This document shows, piece by piece, positions 8,699 to 17,303 of a stretch of 64,000 nt of DNA. The stretch is from Shewanella psychrophila. Its GTDB lineage: Bacteria; Pseudomonadota; Gammaproteobacteria; Enterobacterales; Shewanellaceae. The stretch spans positions 5,580,001 to 5,644,000 of the forward strand of contig NZ_CP014782.1 of NCBI RefSeq assembly GCF_002005305.1, given 5' to 3'. The notes under the pieces were generated by a model, which did not search any database, was not told the origin of the DNA, and worked only from the letters and a program-made list of their open reading frames with translations. Numbering within the stretch: position 1 is the first letter of the stretch; every line of letters starts with the position of its first letter. Both the position numbers and the translations under genes were made by a program.

Positions 8699-9967
8699 TT
8701 CAAACCTTAAGCATCCCCTCATAATAACCAGAGGCAGCAAGGCTTCCAGAGTATAATAAGCCAAATCACTCTATGTTCTAAAATTTATAACATGATAAAT
8801 AAAGCCCTTATTCATAATCACATCGATGAACTCTTTGGCCATGACATGCATGCTAAAAGGGTCACCTCACTTGCTAATGCCGCTCACGGAGTGATTGAAA
8901 AGGGGTCACTCGCTATTCATGCCATTGGCGCTGGCTTAGCCCAAGCCAATAAACTTAAGCGTAAGTCTGCTATTAAACAAGTAGACCGATTACTCAGTAA
9001 TACAAAGTTAAACGTCTGGCAATTACTGGACTCCTGGGGGCCTTATATTATCGGTGCACGCAAAGAGATAGTGGTCTCTCTCGATTGGACTGAATTTGAT
9101 TCAGACGACCATTCAACCATCGTACTGAGTATGCAAACAACCCATGGACGTAACACGCCACTGCTATGGAAAACCCATCGTAAACATGCTTTAAAAGGTA
9201 ATAGAAACAACCATGAAGATGAGTTGTTGGTTAAGTTAAGGTCGATCGTTGCAGAGGATGTTAAAGTGACAATTGTTGCTGATAGAGGCTTTAGTGATAC
9301 GGCACTATTTAACTTCATTGAACATGAGCTGGGTTTTGACTTCATCATTAGAATTAAGGCTAATATCAAAGTCACCGATGCGGTAGGAGAGCTGTTTCCA
9401 GTAAAGGACTGGCTATTACCCAGCGGCATAACAAGAACCCTTAAGGACGTTCAAATAACGGGTAATAAGCAAGCAGTCGCTCGGGTCATTTGCACCAAGA
9501 AAAAAGGCATGAAAGAAGCTTGGTATTTAGCATCAAGTCGACGTGACCTAGTGAGTAGCAAGATGTTGACTTTATATGGGAAACGTTGGGGGATAGAGAC
9601 GACTTTTCGTGACATTAAAGACTATCGTTTTGGCATGGGGATGAGTGCCACCTACACGCGTTCCCCGGTACGTAGAGACCGGTTGTTTTTGCTAAGCGCC
9701 TTGGCGATAGGCTTGCTGACGCTACTAGGAAAAGCGGGCGAGGATGCTGACTTGGAAAAGACAATAAAGGCAAATACCAGTAAAACTCGCTCATACTCTC
9801 TGTTTCGCCAAGGTTGTATTTACTATGAACTGTTACCCACGATGCGAGAAGAGTGGGCAGAACCTCTAATGGATAATTTTTATCGTTACCTTAAAAACCA
9901 GCCTATTTACCGTTCAATTTTCGGGATTATTTAAAATTGAAAAATGAGGGGATCTCTAAGGGTTCAA
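8699..9967 (+). mobile_element. Complete IS4-family insertion sequence, about 1.27 kb
   Basis: One transposase gene is bounded by imperfect terminal inverted repeats at 8699-8722 and 9944-9967 (19 of 24 positions match; the inner ATCCCCTCAT is perfect). The direct octamer GGGTTCAA occurs at both outer edges (about 8697-8704 and 9960-9967). It could be a target duplication rather than part of the repeats, so the outer boundary is uncertain by about 8 bp. The element lies between the DAACS symporter gene and the end of the SMC/TOPRIM operon. Confidence 0.85.
8792..9934 (+). CDS. IS4-family transposase (DDE), apparently intact
   Basis: A 380-residue cut-and-paste transposase. The catalytic triad is visible as the Asp of SLDWTEF (about residue 98), the Asp of VADRGF (about 164) and the Glu in YGKRWGIETTFRDIKD. 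The last matches the IS4 YREK signature Y-(2)-R-(3)-E-(6)-K. Length and reading frame are intact, so the element could be active. It is the only gene of the insertion sequence. Confidence 0.93.
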   Translation: MINKALIHNHIDELFGHDMHAKRVTSLANAAHGVIEKGSLAIHAIGAGLAQANKLKRKSAIKQVDRLLSNTKLNVWQLLDSWGPYIIGARKEIVVSLDWTEFDSDDHSTIVLSMQTTHGRNTPLLWKTHRKHALKGNRNNHEDELLVKLRSIVAEDVKVTIVADRGFSDTALFNFIEHELGFDFIIRIKANIKVTDAVGELFPVKDWLLPSGITRTLKDVQITGNKQAVARVICTKKKGMKEAWYLASSRRDLVSSKMLTLYGKRWGIETTFRDIKDYRFGMGMSATYTRSPVRRDRLFLLSALAIGLLTLLGKAGEDADLEKTIKANTSKTRSYSLFRQGCIYYELLPTMREEWAEPLMDNFYRYLKNQPIYRSIFGII

Positions 9968-10290
9968 TCCCATTTGTGGGGACTGATAGTGAATCATGCT
10001 GGATACAATTTCAACCATATTTGAGCAGGGAAATAAAGTTACAAAAAAGCAACTATAGATATAGTTACCATGATGACTTACACATAAAGAAAAACAAACC
10101 AGATATGTGAATCTAAAAACTTACATTCCCGCCAAACAGTTAACACAAAACAAAACGCCACAGCGACAAGGGCAGTTCATTGGACTGCACACAAGTGTAA
10201 AGATAGAATAATTGACCTAGAAACGAGCGCAAAACAACCAGTTAAACTAAACAGGTGTAAAGTTAAAGATGATTATTATAAGTATCGGTC
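9968..10290. other. AT-rich intergenic stretch after the IS4 element, no gene seen
   Basis: About 320 bp without a credible reading frame. The only structure noticed is a short inverted repeat AACTATAGATATAGTT (10051-10066). It separates the insertion sequence from the terminator of the SMC/TOPRIM operon. Confidence 0.4.
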
Positions 10291-10326
10291 AAAATAAAAG
10301 CCGTTAAAGCTACTTCAGTGACGGCT
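10291..10326 (-). terminator. Rho-independent terminator of the SMC/TOPRIM operon
   Basis: On the minus strand AGCCGT and ACGGCT (plus 10299-10304 and 10321-10326) form a stem followed by TTTTATTT. It is 55 bp past the stop codon of the last gene of the operon. Confidence 0.65.
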
Positions 10327-10380
10327 AAAATTCGGTAGTTATATTTTTGAATTAGCTGTCAGCTAGTAGATGGCTTGTAC

Positions 10381-11235
10381 TTAAGAATTCCTGTTGTGCA
10401 TTATCAAAGGAAGTTTAAAAGCAAGTAGATGTTGCTGTTTAATGCTGATTTTTTGTTCGATGATAAACTGCTGAATCACTTGCCAATCATCCTGATGCTG
10501 TTGCATATATTTGACTTGCTGATGCTGCATATCAAAATCTTCGCTTGAGCTAGATGACTTTATGATCAATGAAAGTTCTTGAATATCAGAAGCTAAAATC
10601 TGGGTGACTTTAGGTGTTGTTAGCGCAATTTGGATGCCTGCGGGATCGACATCGACAAACGCAACCACCTCAATCCTATTGGGTAATCGCTGCAGCAAGG
10701 CTTTAACGCCTTTAGCTAAGGAGTTATGACCACGGTACACCACTAGAGCGTGTCTTAAGTCAGCTGTAGCCGAAAACCGTTGCCAGCAGTCAAATGCATC
10801 AAGGTTCTCCACTATGACGATATGAGTCATAGTTTGAGCTTGTGACTCTAGTAACTTGGTTATTTCATCCAACGGGACTCTAAGCGAACACTCAGCACCT
10901 ATTCCAGTGTAAAAAGGTTGAGGCTTGATCAGTACATATTGTTCATCTGGAGTGATATTCGCCAACTTTTCAAAGCGACTGTATTGCGCGACTTCTGCGC
11001 GAGTCCCCTCAAAAGAGGTCTTCAGCAGTTCCTCACCAAAGTAAGCAGCTGACATCTCATTAAGCTGATGCAGTTGCTCTGTGCTAAACAGTAAACTCCG
11101 TGCTGACTCATCGACGCTGCCCACCTCAAGCTCAGCAAAAATCTTTTGCCAATTTGGGTTAAAAGGCACCTTAGCACTGCACTTTCTCAGCGCCATGCTA
11201 ATTGAATTCGCATGGATTTTAGTTAAGCGAGCCAC
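10381..11235 (-). CDS. TOPRIM-domain nuclease subunit, JetD/MksG-like (short form)
   Basis: A 284-residue protein, last gene of the SMC operon. Its C-terminal half carries TOPRIM signatures in the order seen in JetD/MksG (DUF2220): a Glu in IVENLDAF (Glu143), the segment VVYRGHNSLAKG (165-176), then VAFVDVDPAG (191-200) with the DxDPxG metal-binding motif. In Wadjet systems the TOPRIM subunit cleaves plasmid DNA after extrusion by the SMC complex. At 284 residues it is clearly shorter than usual JetD (close to 400), so part of the N-terminal arm is probably missing or reduced. The start codon is a GTG overlapping the upstream gene by 13 bp, which implies translational coupling. ATG codon 14 is an alternative start. 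Confidence 0.72.
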   Translation of the reverse strand: MARLTKIHANSISMALRKCSAKVPFNPNWQKIFAELEVGSVDESARSLLFSTEQLHQLNEMSAAYFGEELLKTSFEGTRAEVAQYSRFEKLANITPDEQYVLIKPQPFYTGIGAECSLRVPLDEITKLLESQAQTMTHIVIVENLDAFDCWQRFSATADLRHALVVYRGHNSLAKGVKALLQRLPNRIEVVAFVDVDPAGIQIALTTPKVTQILASDIQELSLIIKSSSSSEDFDMQHQQVKYMQQHQDDWQVIQQFIIEQKISIKQQHLLAFKLPLIMHNRNS

Positions 11236-12443
11236 AGCTCAACATCTCGAATAACAAAGTTACCTGTGTATACAGGATCAGGCTCACCTATCGCTTCAAG
11301 TTCGAAATATTGTCTATGCTCTTCTGGTAGTCCTTCATAACCGCAAATGACCTGATACAGCCAACTTTCTCTATCCCATTCCAGTGCTTGCTCATCTAAA
11401 TACTCGAGTGCTGATTGGCTCTTGCCAGAATCAATCACAGCACAAAAATACTCATCAACGGCGAGCTTGAGTGGGTTATCGGGAATATCGAAGTCATCAG
11501 CTTGGCTTAGCGACACTGTTATATCTTGTTCAGCGTGGGTTAGCCCAGCATGAAGCCTGTCGATGCGCTTAATGCTCGATACTATGTCAAACAGCTCTGG
11601 TTCATATAAGGTGCTATGTACGTCGACAGATGCGGGAGCAAGCAACGCCTCAGCACAGTTAAACAGCACGGGCAGTTGCTTATGGCTAACATGATCGGCT
11701 GGGCTATAGTCAGGATGAAGGTCGGTATAGAGCAACCAGCCTTTAAGCAGGCGTGTGCGGCCACGAATTTGACGGAACCTGCCTAACAGCTCAAGTAAGC
11801 GCCCCTGCACCACGCTTAATTCCTGAGTACAGTCGCTCAGCGCCTCTTGCAAGGTCGTGACAAGCAGCTTTCTCAGCTCACGAATATCACCGGCAATCTC
11901 ACCCAGCTCACTAAATTGGAACATTTCCAATCCATTGAGTAACTCAGTCACCTGACTCTGTGCTAATTCATTCTCGCGAATTTTGGCATTAATCGTTCCG
12001 ACATAACCAAATTCGTTGTTAATACGACTCCAGAGCACACGAATCGAGTATCGTAGTCCGTCTGCAAAACTATAAACATGCTCGCTTAAATCAGCGAGAT
12101 AAGCCTCAGAGGCTGCATAATCAATATTATGACGAGCCTCTTTATAATGTGCGGCTAAGGTTTTAATACTGGCCAGTGAGGAGCCCACATTCGAGTCGAT
12201 TTGGCGATTACGCTCATCGCTCAATGCCTCTTCAAGTAGTGCACGTACAGAACGCTTTAGCCTTAACTCTTGCTCCGCTTCCGGACGCCATAAAATATCA
12301 CTTTTACGCAGTTTCTCTATGGCAGCAGCATTAGTCTCATCTTCCGACACTGAGCCTGACAAATAAACATCCATCACCAGCTCTGCATGCCTGCCAAGCT
12401 GTTTGAGTAATTTAACCCCTGCCTGATGTAAGTTATTACTCAT
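11223..12443 (-). CDS. Kleisin-like subunit of SMC complex (JetA/MksF position), 406 aa
   Basis: A 406-residue, mostly helical, acidic protein with no catalytic motif that I can recognise. Its place between a small KITE-sized gene and a TOPRIM gene in an SMC operon, its length, and its helical make-up with no membrane segment fit the kleisin subunit that bridges the two SMC heads. It begins 1 bp after the upstream stop codon and overlaps the downstream gene by 13 bp, so the four genes form a tight operon. The assignment rests on context more than on sequence motifs; a structure prediction would settle it. Confidence 0.6.
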   Translation of the reverse strand: MSNNLHQAGVKLLKQLGRHAELVMDVYLSGSVSEDETNAAAIEKLRKSDILWRPEAEQELRLKRSVRALLEEALSDERNRQIDSNVGSSLASIKTLAAHYKEARHNIDYAASEAYLADLSEHVYSFADGLRYSIRVLWSRINNEFGYVGTINAKIRENELAQSQVTELLNGLEMFQFSELGEIAGDIRELRKLLVTTLQEALSDCTQELSVVQGRLLELLGRFRQIRGRTRLLKGWLLYTDLHPDYSPADHVSHKQLPVLFNCAEALLAPASVDVHSTLYEPELFDIVSSIKRIDRLHAGLTHAEQDITVSLSQADDFDIPDNPLKLAVDEYFCAVIDSGKSQSALEYLDEQALEWDRESWLYQVICGYEGLPEEHRQYFELEAIGEPDPVYTGNFVIRDVELWLA

Positions 12444-12444
12444 A

Positions 12445-13098
12445 TTAAACCAGATCCCTCTGGGTTGCGGTTTCGGCTTGTGCCTCTAAGCTCAAACCTT
12501 CGGTTTCATCGATAAAACGAATAACTTCGTAGAGATAATCGAGCTTACCGGTGGCGATAAAGATCTGCTTTTCAGCATTAGGTTTAATTAAGTAACCCAG
12601 CTCCACTAAGCGTTTAAAGACCAGTTTAATCTGGGCATCAACATTACTACTACTTGAGCCAAAGAGCCGGTAATGACTTATTTTGGCCAGTTGCTCACGA
12701 AAAGCGGGAGTGTCTTCAATACGAGTCTGCAACTCAGTGAGTCGAACTGCCACACCTTCAGATAAAGGGGCATCTTGGCCGCTGCCCTCTTGTACCAAAA
12801 CCAGCCACTCCACCAGCGGAATAAGCGCATTACAAATATCTCTAAACTGCGACGAGATCACCTTACGTTCGTTGTCACCCAACTGCTGATAACCACAGAA
12901 GAAGACTTCGCCCTCACCCGCCGATCCAATAGTGCGATTAATCTGATTCAAATAAGTCTCGACTCGCTCACGGGTATCAGGATTTTTCAAAGCTCGCCAA
13001 CCATCTTCATCTGTGGTGTGGCAGATAAACTGACCTTTTAATAAACGCTCAATTAGCGCACTCGTACCCACTAACATGGTTTCGGTTACTTGGCTCAT
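12445..13098 (-). CDS. Small KITE-like subunit of SMC complex (JetB/MksE position), 217 aa
   Basis: A 217-residue soluble protein, the usual size for MksE/JetB (DUF4194-type) winged-helix KITE dimers, encoded next to the SMC gene. The C-terminal segment (IKLVFKRLVELGYLIKPNAE, then KQIFIATGKLDYLYEVIRFI) reads as a winged helix with a beta wing. Its ATG overlaps the SMC stop codon by one base (TAATG) and has a strong GGAGGT ribosome-binding site inside the end of the SMC gene, which supports both the start and coupled translation. Family membership is inferred from size, context and the winged-helix look. Confidence 0.62.
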   Translation of the reverse strand: MSQVTETMLVGTSALIERLLKGQFICHTTDEDGWRALKNPDTRERVETYLNQINRTIGSAGEGEVFFCGYQQLGDNERKVISSQFRDICNALIPLVEWLVLVQEGSGQDAPLSEGVAVRLTELQTRIEDTPAFREQLAKISHYRLFGSSSSNVDAQIKLVFKRLVELGYLIKPNAEKQIFIATGKLDYLYEVIRFIDETEGLSLEAQAETATQRDLV

Positions 13099-16000
13099 TA
13101 CACCACCTCCTGAGTCAGTCGCTTGCTAAGTTTTTCGGCGATAGGATTAATTTGTGGTTTAACAACCTGCAATTTTTTAGTCTGCTTATTAATGATATAG
13201 CGATTGGCAAACAAGCTAAGAACCTCAGACTCGGGGTTAGGGAAGGCACCCAAAACAGAAATATTGTTGTTTTCGCAGGCATCGAATATCTTTTTGACAT
13301 TAGCGTGGTGCAATGTACCCAGTTCATCAATAGGCCAATGAATGGTCACTTCGGCGCGGCCACGTAAAAGGCGAGTAAACGCCAGTAAAAACTTACATAA
13401 AATAAGATAAGCCATACCGTGGCTTGATGATTCATTTAACTGTCTATCGGTACGGATAATAAGGTCACTGTTACCCTCTTTTAAGCGCAGTTCGATTTCA
13501 AGTAGTTTGGATATGCCGCCAGATAATGCGGCGCGGCCTATGATGTCTATCGCACGGCGCATACTATTGGTGTATTCCTCACCCGGTAGTTCATTAAAAC
13601 CATCAGCCTTCCACTGACGAAACGCTTTAACAAACGCTTCTAGCTCAGGCCAAAACTCAAGTTCACTAATTCGGGAGCGGATCTTAACCGCCGACTCAGA
13701 AACACCATCGAGGAACAACTCCTCGCCAACCTCTCGGGTGATACGCGCACTTTGAGTAGCAATACGGCGATCTATGTCGGCAAGCACATCATAGTAAGCT
13801 GTCAGATCAACGCCGAAAATACGGCCTTGCTCTCTCAGTGCCATCATAGATTGCGGCACCAACTCGTTGAGTAGGCGTTCCAGTTGTGGTACTAGTTTGC
13901 GGTAGTCGAGGATCCGAATACCTTTGTCATTAACAAAGCTCGACTCTTCCCGTGCACGCTCCCAGGTCTCTGACAGACTCGATCCAGACTTACTGGCAAT
14001 AACAGAATCAAAGTGCTCCACATATTGCTTCACAGATCCTAGTAATGAGTCACGCTTTAACAGCTGATCTTCGCCTTGACGTAAGCGCTCACTCAGTCCA
14101 CCTTGGGCATCTTCATTATTGGCGGGAAGTTTTAGCTCTGTAAGTTTGCGCATCACACTGCGCAGCTTAGTTAAATTCTCAGAGGCTTCAACTTGAACGG
14201 CATCAGAGGATTTACGCTTAGCATCGAGCTCGCTACGTTGCGCCTTAACCTCATTTGATTTAGATTTAAGCTGCTGCTCTAATGCTAACGTGGCTTGCTT
14301 AACCGTACTCAGCTCTGTTTGCAGCTTAGGCTTGCGCTTTAGCCAAGTATGTTGATACCAATCATCATAGCGCAACACTTCGCTACGACGCTGCTCAGCT
14401 TTACTGATATTAGCTTCAAGCGTGCGAATTTCGGTTTTAAGTGCAACGATTGTAGCTTCATCAATCCCGCGAGATTTGAGTTCGTTTTTATACCATAGCT
14501 CACACGCTTTTTGTTCACTCTTAGCATGGTCTCGCCGATTTTGAATATTGGCTTTAACCTGGCCTAATTGGTTATCAAGGGCGCCAACAACCTCTTGCCA
14601 GTAAGCATTTTTCTCCATGCGCGCTTCTAACGCTTGCTCTTTTTGTGTTTCCAGCCACTCTTGTTGTTGTTGCTTTAACTGTTTTAACTCATTATCGAGC
14701 CGTGCTAACTGCTTTTGTGAAGCCGATTTTCGCTCGTTCAAGGCAAGCTGGATCTTCTCCTGCTCTGCACGTTTATCATCAAATAAACGACGCAGATCAT
14801 CGCGGCTATTTTTATAGGCTGTACGAGAGAAAGTAAGCTCGCGCGTCATCACATCGAGTTCAGCATTGACCGCAACCAGGTGCCCTTCGGCTTCAGTTTG
14901 TAGCTCTTTAGCACTGACGAGCAACTCTTCGGCGTTGGCATGCTTGATCCGTAGCTCTTGCTCAGACGCTGCATACTCTGGTGAATCGATTGCTTTGAGA
15001 TCTAACGCTATACCGTAAAGTGCTTCGAGATTTTCCCCTGAAATAACGGGGTGCAGATCGCTGCGATGCAGCAATTCTGAATTGATCACCTTGCCGAGGG
15101 TATTTTCCCAACCGTTAGCTTCTTTGCGTAAAAACTCCAGCAAGGTGTGTGACTGAGGGAACAGTATATGATGCAGCTCTTCGAGTTCACTTTGACGTTC
15201 ATTGACACGAATACCCGTTACTCGCAGGCTTTCATTGGCTTGATCACGTTTGGCGCGAAGCTTGCGTTCTTCAGTAGTAAAACGATCCACCTTAGCATTA
15301 CACGCTTCTTGCTCTTCATCTGCACGGGTAATTCGCTCATCGAAAATAGCTAGCGCCAGCTTTTCCTCTTCCGAGTAAGTGACGCTATCCACCCGCACTT
15401 TTAGCTCTGCAGCTGACAGCTTAAGCTGATACCCTTGCTCACTGAATGTAGACAGCCCTTTGTCAGTAGCCTCACGCCATTGACCCTCTAAGGAAGCTAA
15501 CTCAGTTCGGCCTTGTTCACGCTGTTTATCACGAGACTCCCTTAAACTGTCTTGCTCTTGATGCAAGTTTTCCAGCTCTCGGTTAAGCCCTTCACCAATT
15601 TTGCTACGGCGAGCGTTATAAGCCGCCTCGATATCTTGGTGCTTTTCGGTTTGTAATTTATGTCGTTCAGATAAGTTTTCTAGCGTGCCTCGCCAGCTTG
15701 GCAGCTGCTCAAGATCCAACTTAGCTCGTTCGATTTCGGCATCTTGAAAAGAGGCATGTTGATCTTCTATCGAGTCCAGTTCATATTCGCACTTAGCAAC
15801 ATCACCCTTTGCAGCCGACAAGTCTAGGTTGAGCTCATCACGCTGCTCTTTCCAATGGTCATCTAGCTCGCTTAACTTGGCGTTTAGCGCTTTAGACAGG
15901 TCTTGGTGATGCTCTTGCCTTTCAATTTCATCGGTTTCATCTTTACTGTAACCACGACGTAAACTGGCAAGCCGTTGCTCAGTACTGAGCAGTTGGTCGA

Positions 16001-16772
16001 ACTCTTGCTCTAATTTCTCAAATTCGGGTCGAATCAGCTCAAAGCCCTGAATAAGTTGGCTCTCTTTGATCCAAGATTCGACTTGCTGTGGATTAATCCG
16101 CGAACTCGGCGGATTAACGCCATCTTCTTCCAAAATAGCGGCGATCATCGATTTGATCGTCTCCATCTTGCCTTCTTTCGAATGTACTGCTTTGGCGAGT
16201 TTTTCAATATGACGTAATGAATACTCAGACTCACACAGGGAGAACTGACGCGCATAATTACGTAGCTCAGTGCGATTACTCCCGGTGCTCAATAAAGCTC
16301 TATCGTTTTGGATAATTGCCCTGAACTCACGCGTGTTGAGCAAGTTAGTCACAGCTACGCCAGCACGTTTCATCTCACGGCCAAGTTCAGCCATGGTAAA
16401 GCATTGAATATTATCGCCATGCTTCGTCTTAATATAATCATCAAGCTCAAAACCTTTACCGATAAATCGATAATTAACCCCTTTACCATCGCCAGCCGAT
16501 GCCAATACAGCTTGGTTAAGCTGACCATCGGCACGCTTATATTCATAGATGATAAAGCTAGAGTCATGGGGCAGATACCAACGCTCAAAACTGTCTCGTG
16601 TAGACGGCACGACGCGACTCGGATACTCACCATAAAAGACGGGCACTAAACGCTGTAATGTGGTCTTGCCAGAGGCGTTCGTACCACAAATATTGGTGTG
16701 ACCATCGAGGGCGAGTTCAACTACGCCAGGTAGGTGCGTATTTATCAGCACAATTCGATTCAAGCTTGACAT
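13098..16772 (-). CDS. SMC/MukB-like ATPase with long coiled coils (JetC/MksB-like), first gene of a four-gene operon
   Basis: A 1224-residue ATPase with split ABC heads. The N-terminal head has Walker A GTNASGKTT (about residues 30-38). Long coiled coils with a central hinge region follow, and the C-terminal head carries a signature-like segment NESSSHGMAYLIL and a Walker B with catalytic Glu, IHWPIDELG (about 1143-1151). The SHGM signature recalls the TGM of MukB more than the LSGG of canonical SMC. The start at 16772 has AAGGA upstream; the longer frame from 16805 lacks one. In MksB/JetC systems such ATPases extrude loops on small circular DNA. Here the SMC gene comes first in the operon, followed by KITE, kleisin and TOPRIM genes, whereas described systems run kleisin-KITE-SMC-TOPRIM. 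It may correspond to the DUF3584 type of SMC-like ATPase. Confidence 0.8.
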   Translation of the reverse strand: MSSLNRIVLINTHLPGVVELALDGHTNICGTNASGKTTLQRLVPVFYGEYPSRVVPSTRDSFERWYLPHDSSFIIYEYKRADGQLNQAVLASAGDGKGVNYRFIGKGFELDDYIKTKHGDNIQCFTMAELGREMKRAGVAVTNLLNTREFRAIIQNDRALLSTGSNRTELRNYARQFSLCESEYSLRHIEKLAKAVHSKEGKMETIKSMIAAILEEDGVNPPSSRINPQQVESWIKESQLIQGFELIRPEFEKLEQEFDQLLSTEQRLASLRRGYSKDETDEIERQEHHQDLSKALNAKLSELDDHWKEQRDELNLDLSAAKGDVAKCEYELDSIEDQHASFQDAEIERAKLDLEQLPSWRGTLENLSERHKLQTEKHQDIEAAYNARRSKIGEGLNRELENLHQEQDSLRESRDKQREQGRTELASLEGQWREATDKGLSTFSEQGYQLKLSAAELKVRVDSVTYSEEEKLALAIFDERITRADEEQEACNAKVDRFTTEERKLRAKRDQANESLRVTGIRVNERQSELEELHHILFPQSHTLLEFLRKEANGWENTLGKVINSELLHRSDLHPVISGENLEALYGIALDLKAIDSPEYAASEQELRIKHANAEELLVSAKELQTEAEGHLVAVNAELDVMTRELTFSRTAYKNSRDDLRRLFDDKRAEQEKIQLALNERKSASQKQLARLDNELKQLKQQQQEWLETQKEQALEARMEKNAYWQEVVGALDNQLGQVKANIQNRRDHAKSEQKACELWYKNELKSRGIDEATIVALKTEIRTLEANISKAEQRRSEVLRYDDWYQHTWLKRKPKLQTELSTVKQATLALEQQLKSKSNEVKAQRSELDAKRKSSDAVQVEASENLTKLRSVMRKLTELKLPANNEDAQGGLSERLRQGEDQLLKRDSLLGSVKQYVEHFDSVIASKSGSSLSETWERAREESSFVNDKGIRILDYRKLVPQLERLLNELVPQSMMALREQGRIFGVDLTAYYDVLADIDRRIATQSARITREVGEELFLDGVSESAVKIRSRISELEFWPELEAFVKAFRQWKADGFNELPGEEYTNSMRRAIDIIGRAALSGGISKLLEIELRLKEGNSDLIIRTDRQLNESSSHGMAYLILCKFLLAFTRLLRGRAEVTIHWPIDELGTLHHANVKKIFDACENNNISVLGAFPNPESEVLSLFANRYIINKQTKKLQVVKPQINPIAEKLSKRLTQEVV

Positions 16773-17183
16773 CTTTTTCCTTATCCAAACATTGCCGATA
16801 CTCACGGCAACAGATCACTACAAACCCGGTTTATACTGGATATAAACTGGCTAATCTAATCTATTAAGTTTCAGTTTTGAGAGTCTAAAATAAAGCAAAC
16901 CGCCATACTTGGCAATCGGGGAGTCCCCCGTAATCAGCTGCAGTTTTTAGAAGCGGGATCATACGCTAATTTGTGGCAAAAAAATGCTTAAGTAAAGAGC
17001 GATTAATCTTGAATAACGGATAGGGCTACGCCCAGATAAATCTATGATGTTGGCTACGCCAGAAGTACCAAGACGATATTAAAGATAAGACGGTGACTGC
17101 GTCTGAAAATCCAAGACGACGGCCTTCGTCCTATCGCTCCGCGGACGGCTGCGCCTATTCGACAGGCTCCGCCCTGAATTTAC
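16773..17183. other. Intergenic stretch upstream of the SMC operon, no gene seen
   Basis: About 410 bp holding the promoter side of the SMC operon. The part from about 17020 to 17180 is GC-richer than its surroundings and rich in short repeats (GGCTACGCC, GACGGC-type), which looks like degenerate dispersed repeat. No supported reading frame and no clear promoter were found. Confidence 0.35.
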
Positions 17184-17249
17184 TGTAGGAGGTGCTTTAG
17201 CCCCGAGGTTCAATCCATCGGCTATCTCCCGACTAAAGCCGGTCCTACA
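17184..17249. repeat. REP/BIME-like inverted repeat pair
   Basis: Two head-to-head copies of a TGTAGGA..GCTTTAG unit: TGTAGGAGGTGCTTTAG (17184-17200) and, on the opposite strand, TGTAGGACCGGCTTTAG (rc of 17233-17249), separated by about 32 bp. The TGTAGGA..GCTTTAGCC layout is that of bacterial REP palindromes known from Pseudomonas and Shewanella. It lies in an intergenic region, as such elements usually do. Confidence 0.7.
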
Positions 17250-17255
17250 AAGAAG

Positions 17256-17296
17256 CGTCATCTCAGCCCCATCAGCGAATCGTCATCTCAGCCCCA
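17256..17296. repeat. Two 16-bp direct repeats
   Basis: CGTCATCTCAGCCCCA occurs at 17256-17271 and again at 17281-17296, immediately beside the REP-like pair and just past the stop codon of the AGCS symporter. It is probably part of the same repeat locus. Confidence 0.75.
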
Positions 17297-17303
17297 AAAT
17301 GAA

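Noticed and set aside
16308..16649. 113-codon plus-strand frame inside the SMC gene
   Set aside because: It is antisense to the conserved ATPase head of the SMC-like gene and has no family features; a shadow frame.
17079..17261. 60-codon minus-strand frame beside the AGCS gene
   Set aside because: It is made of REP-like repeat sequence (REDIA-type palindromes), not a gene.
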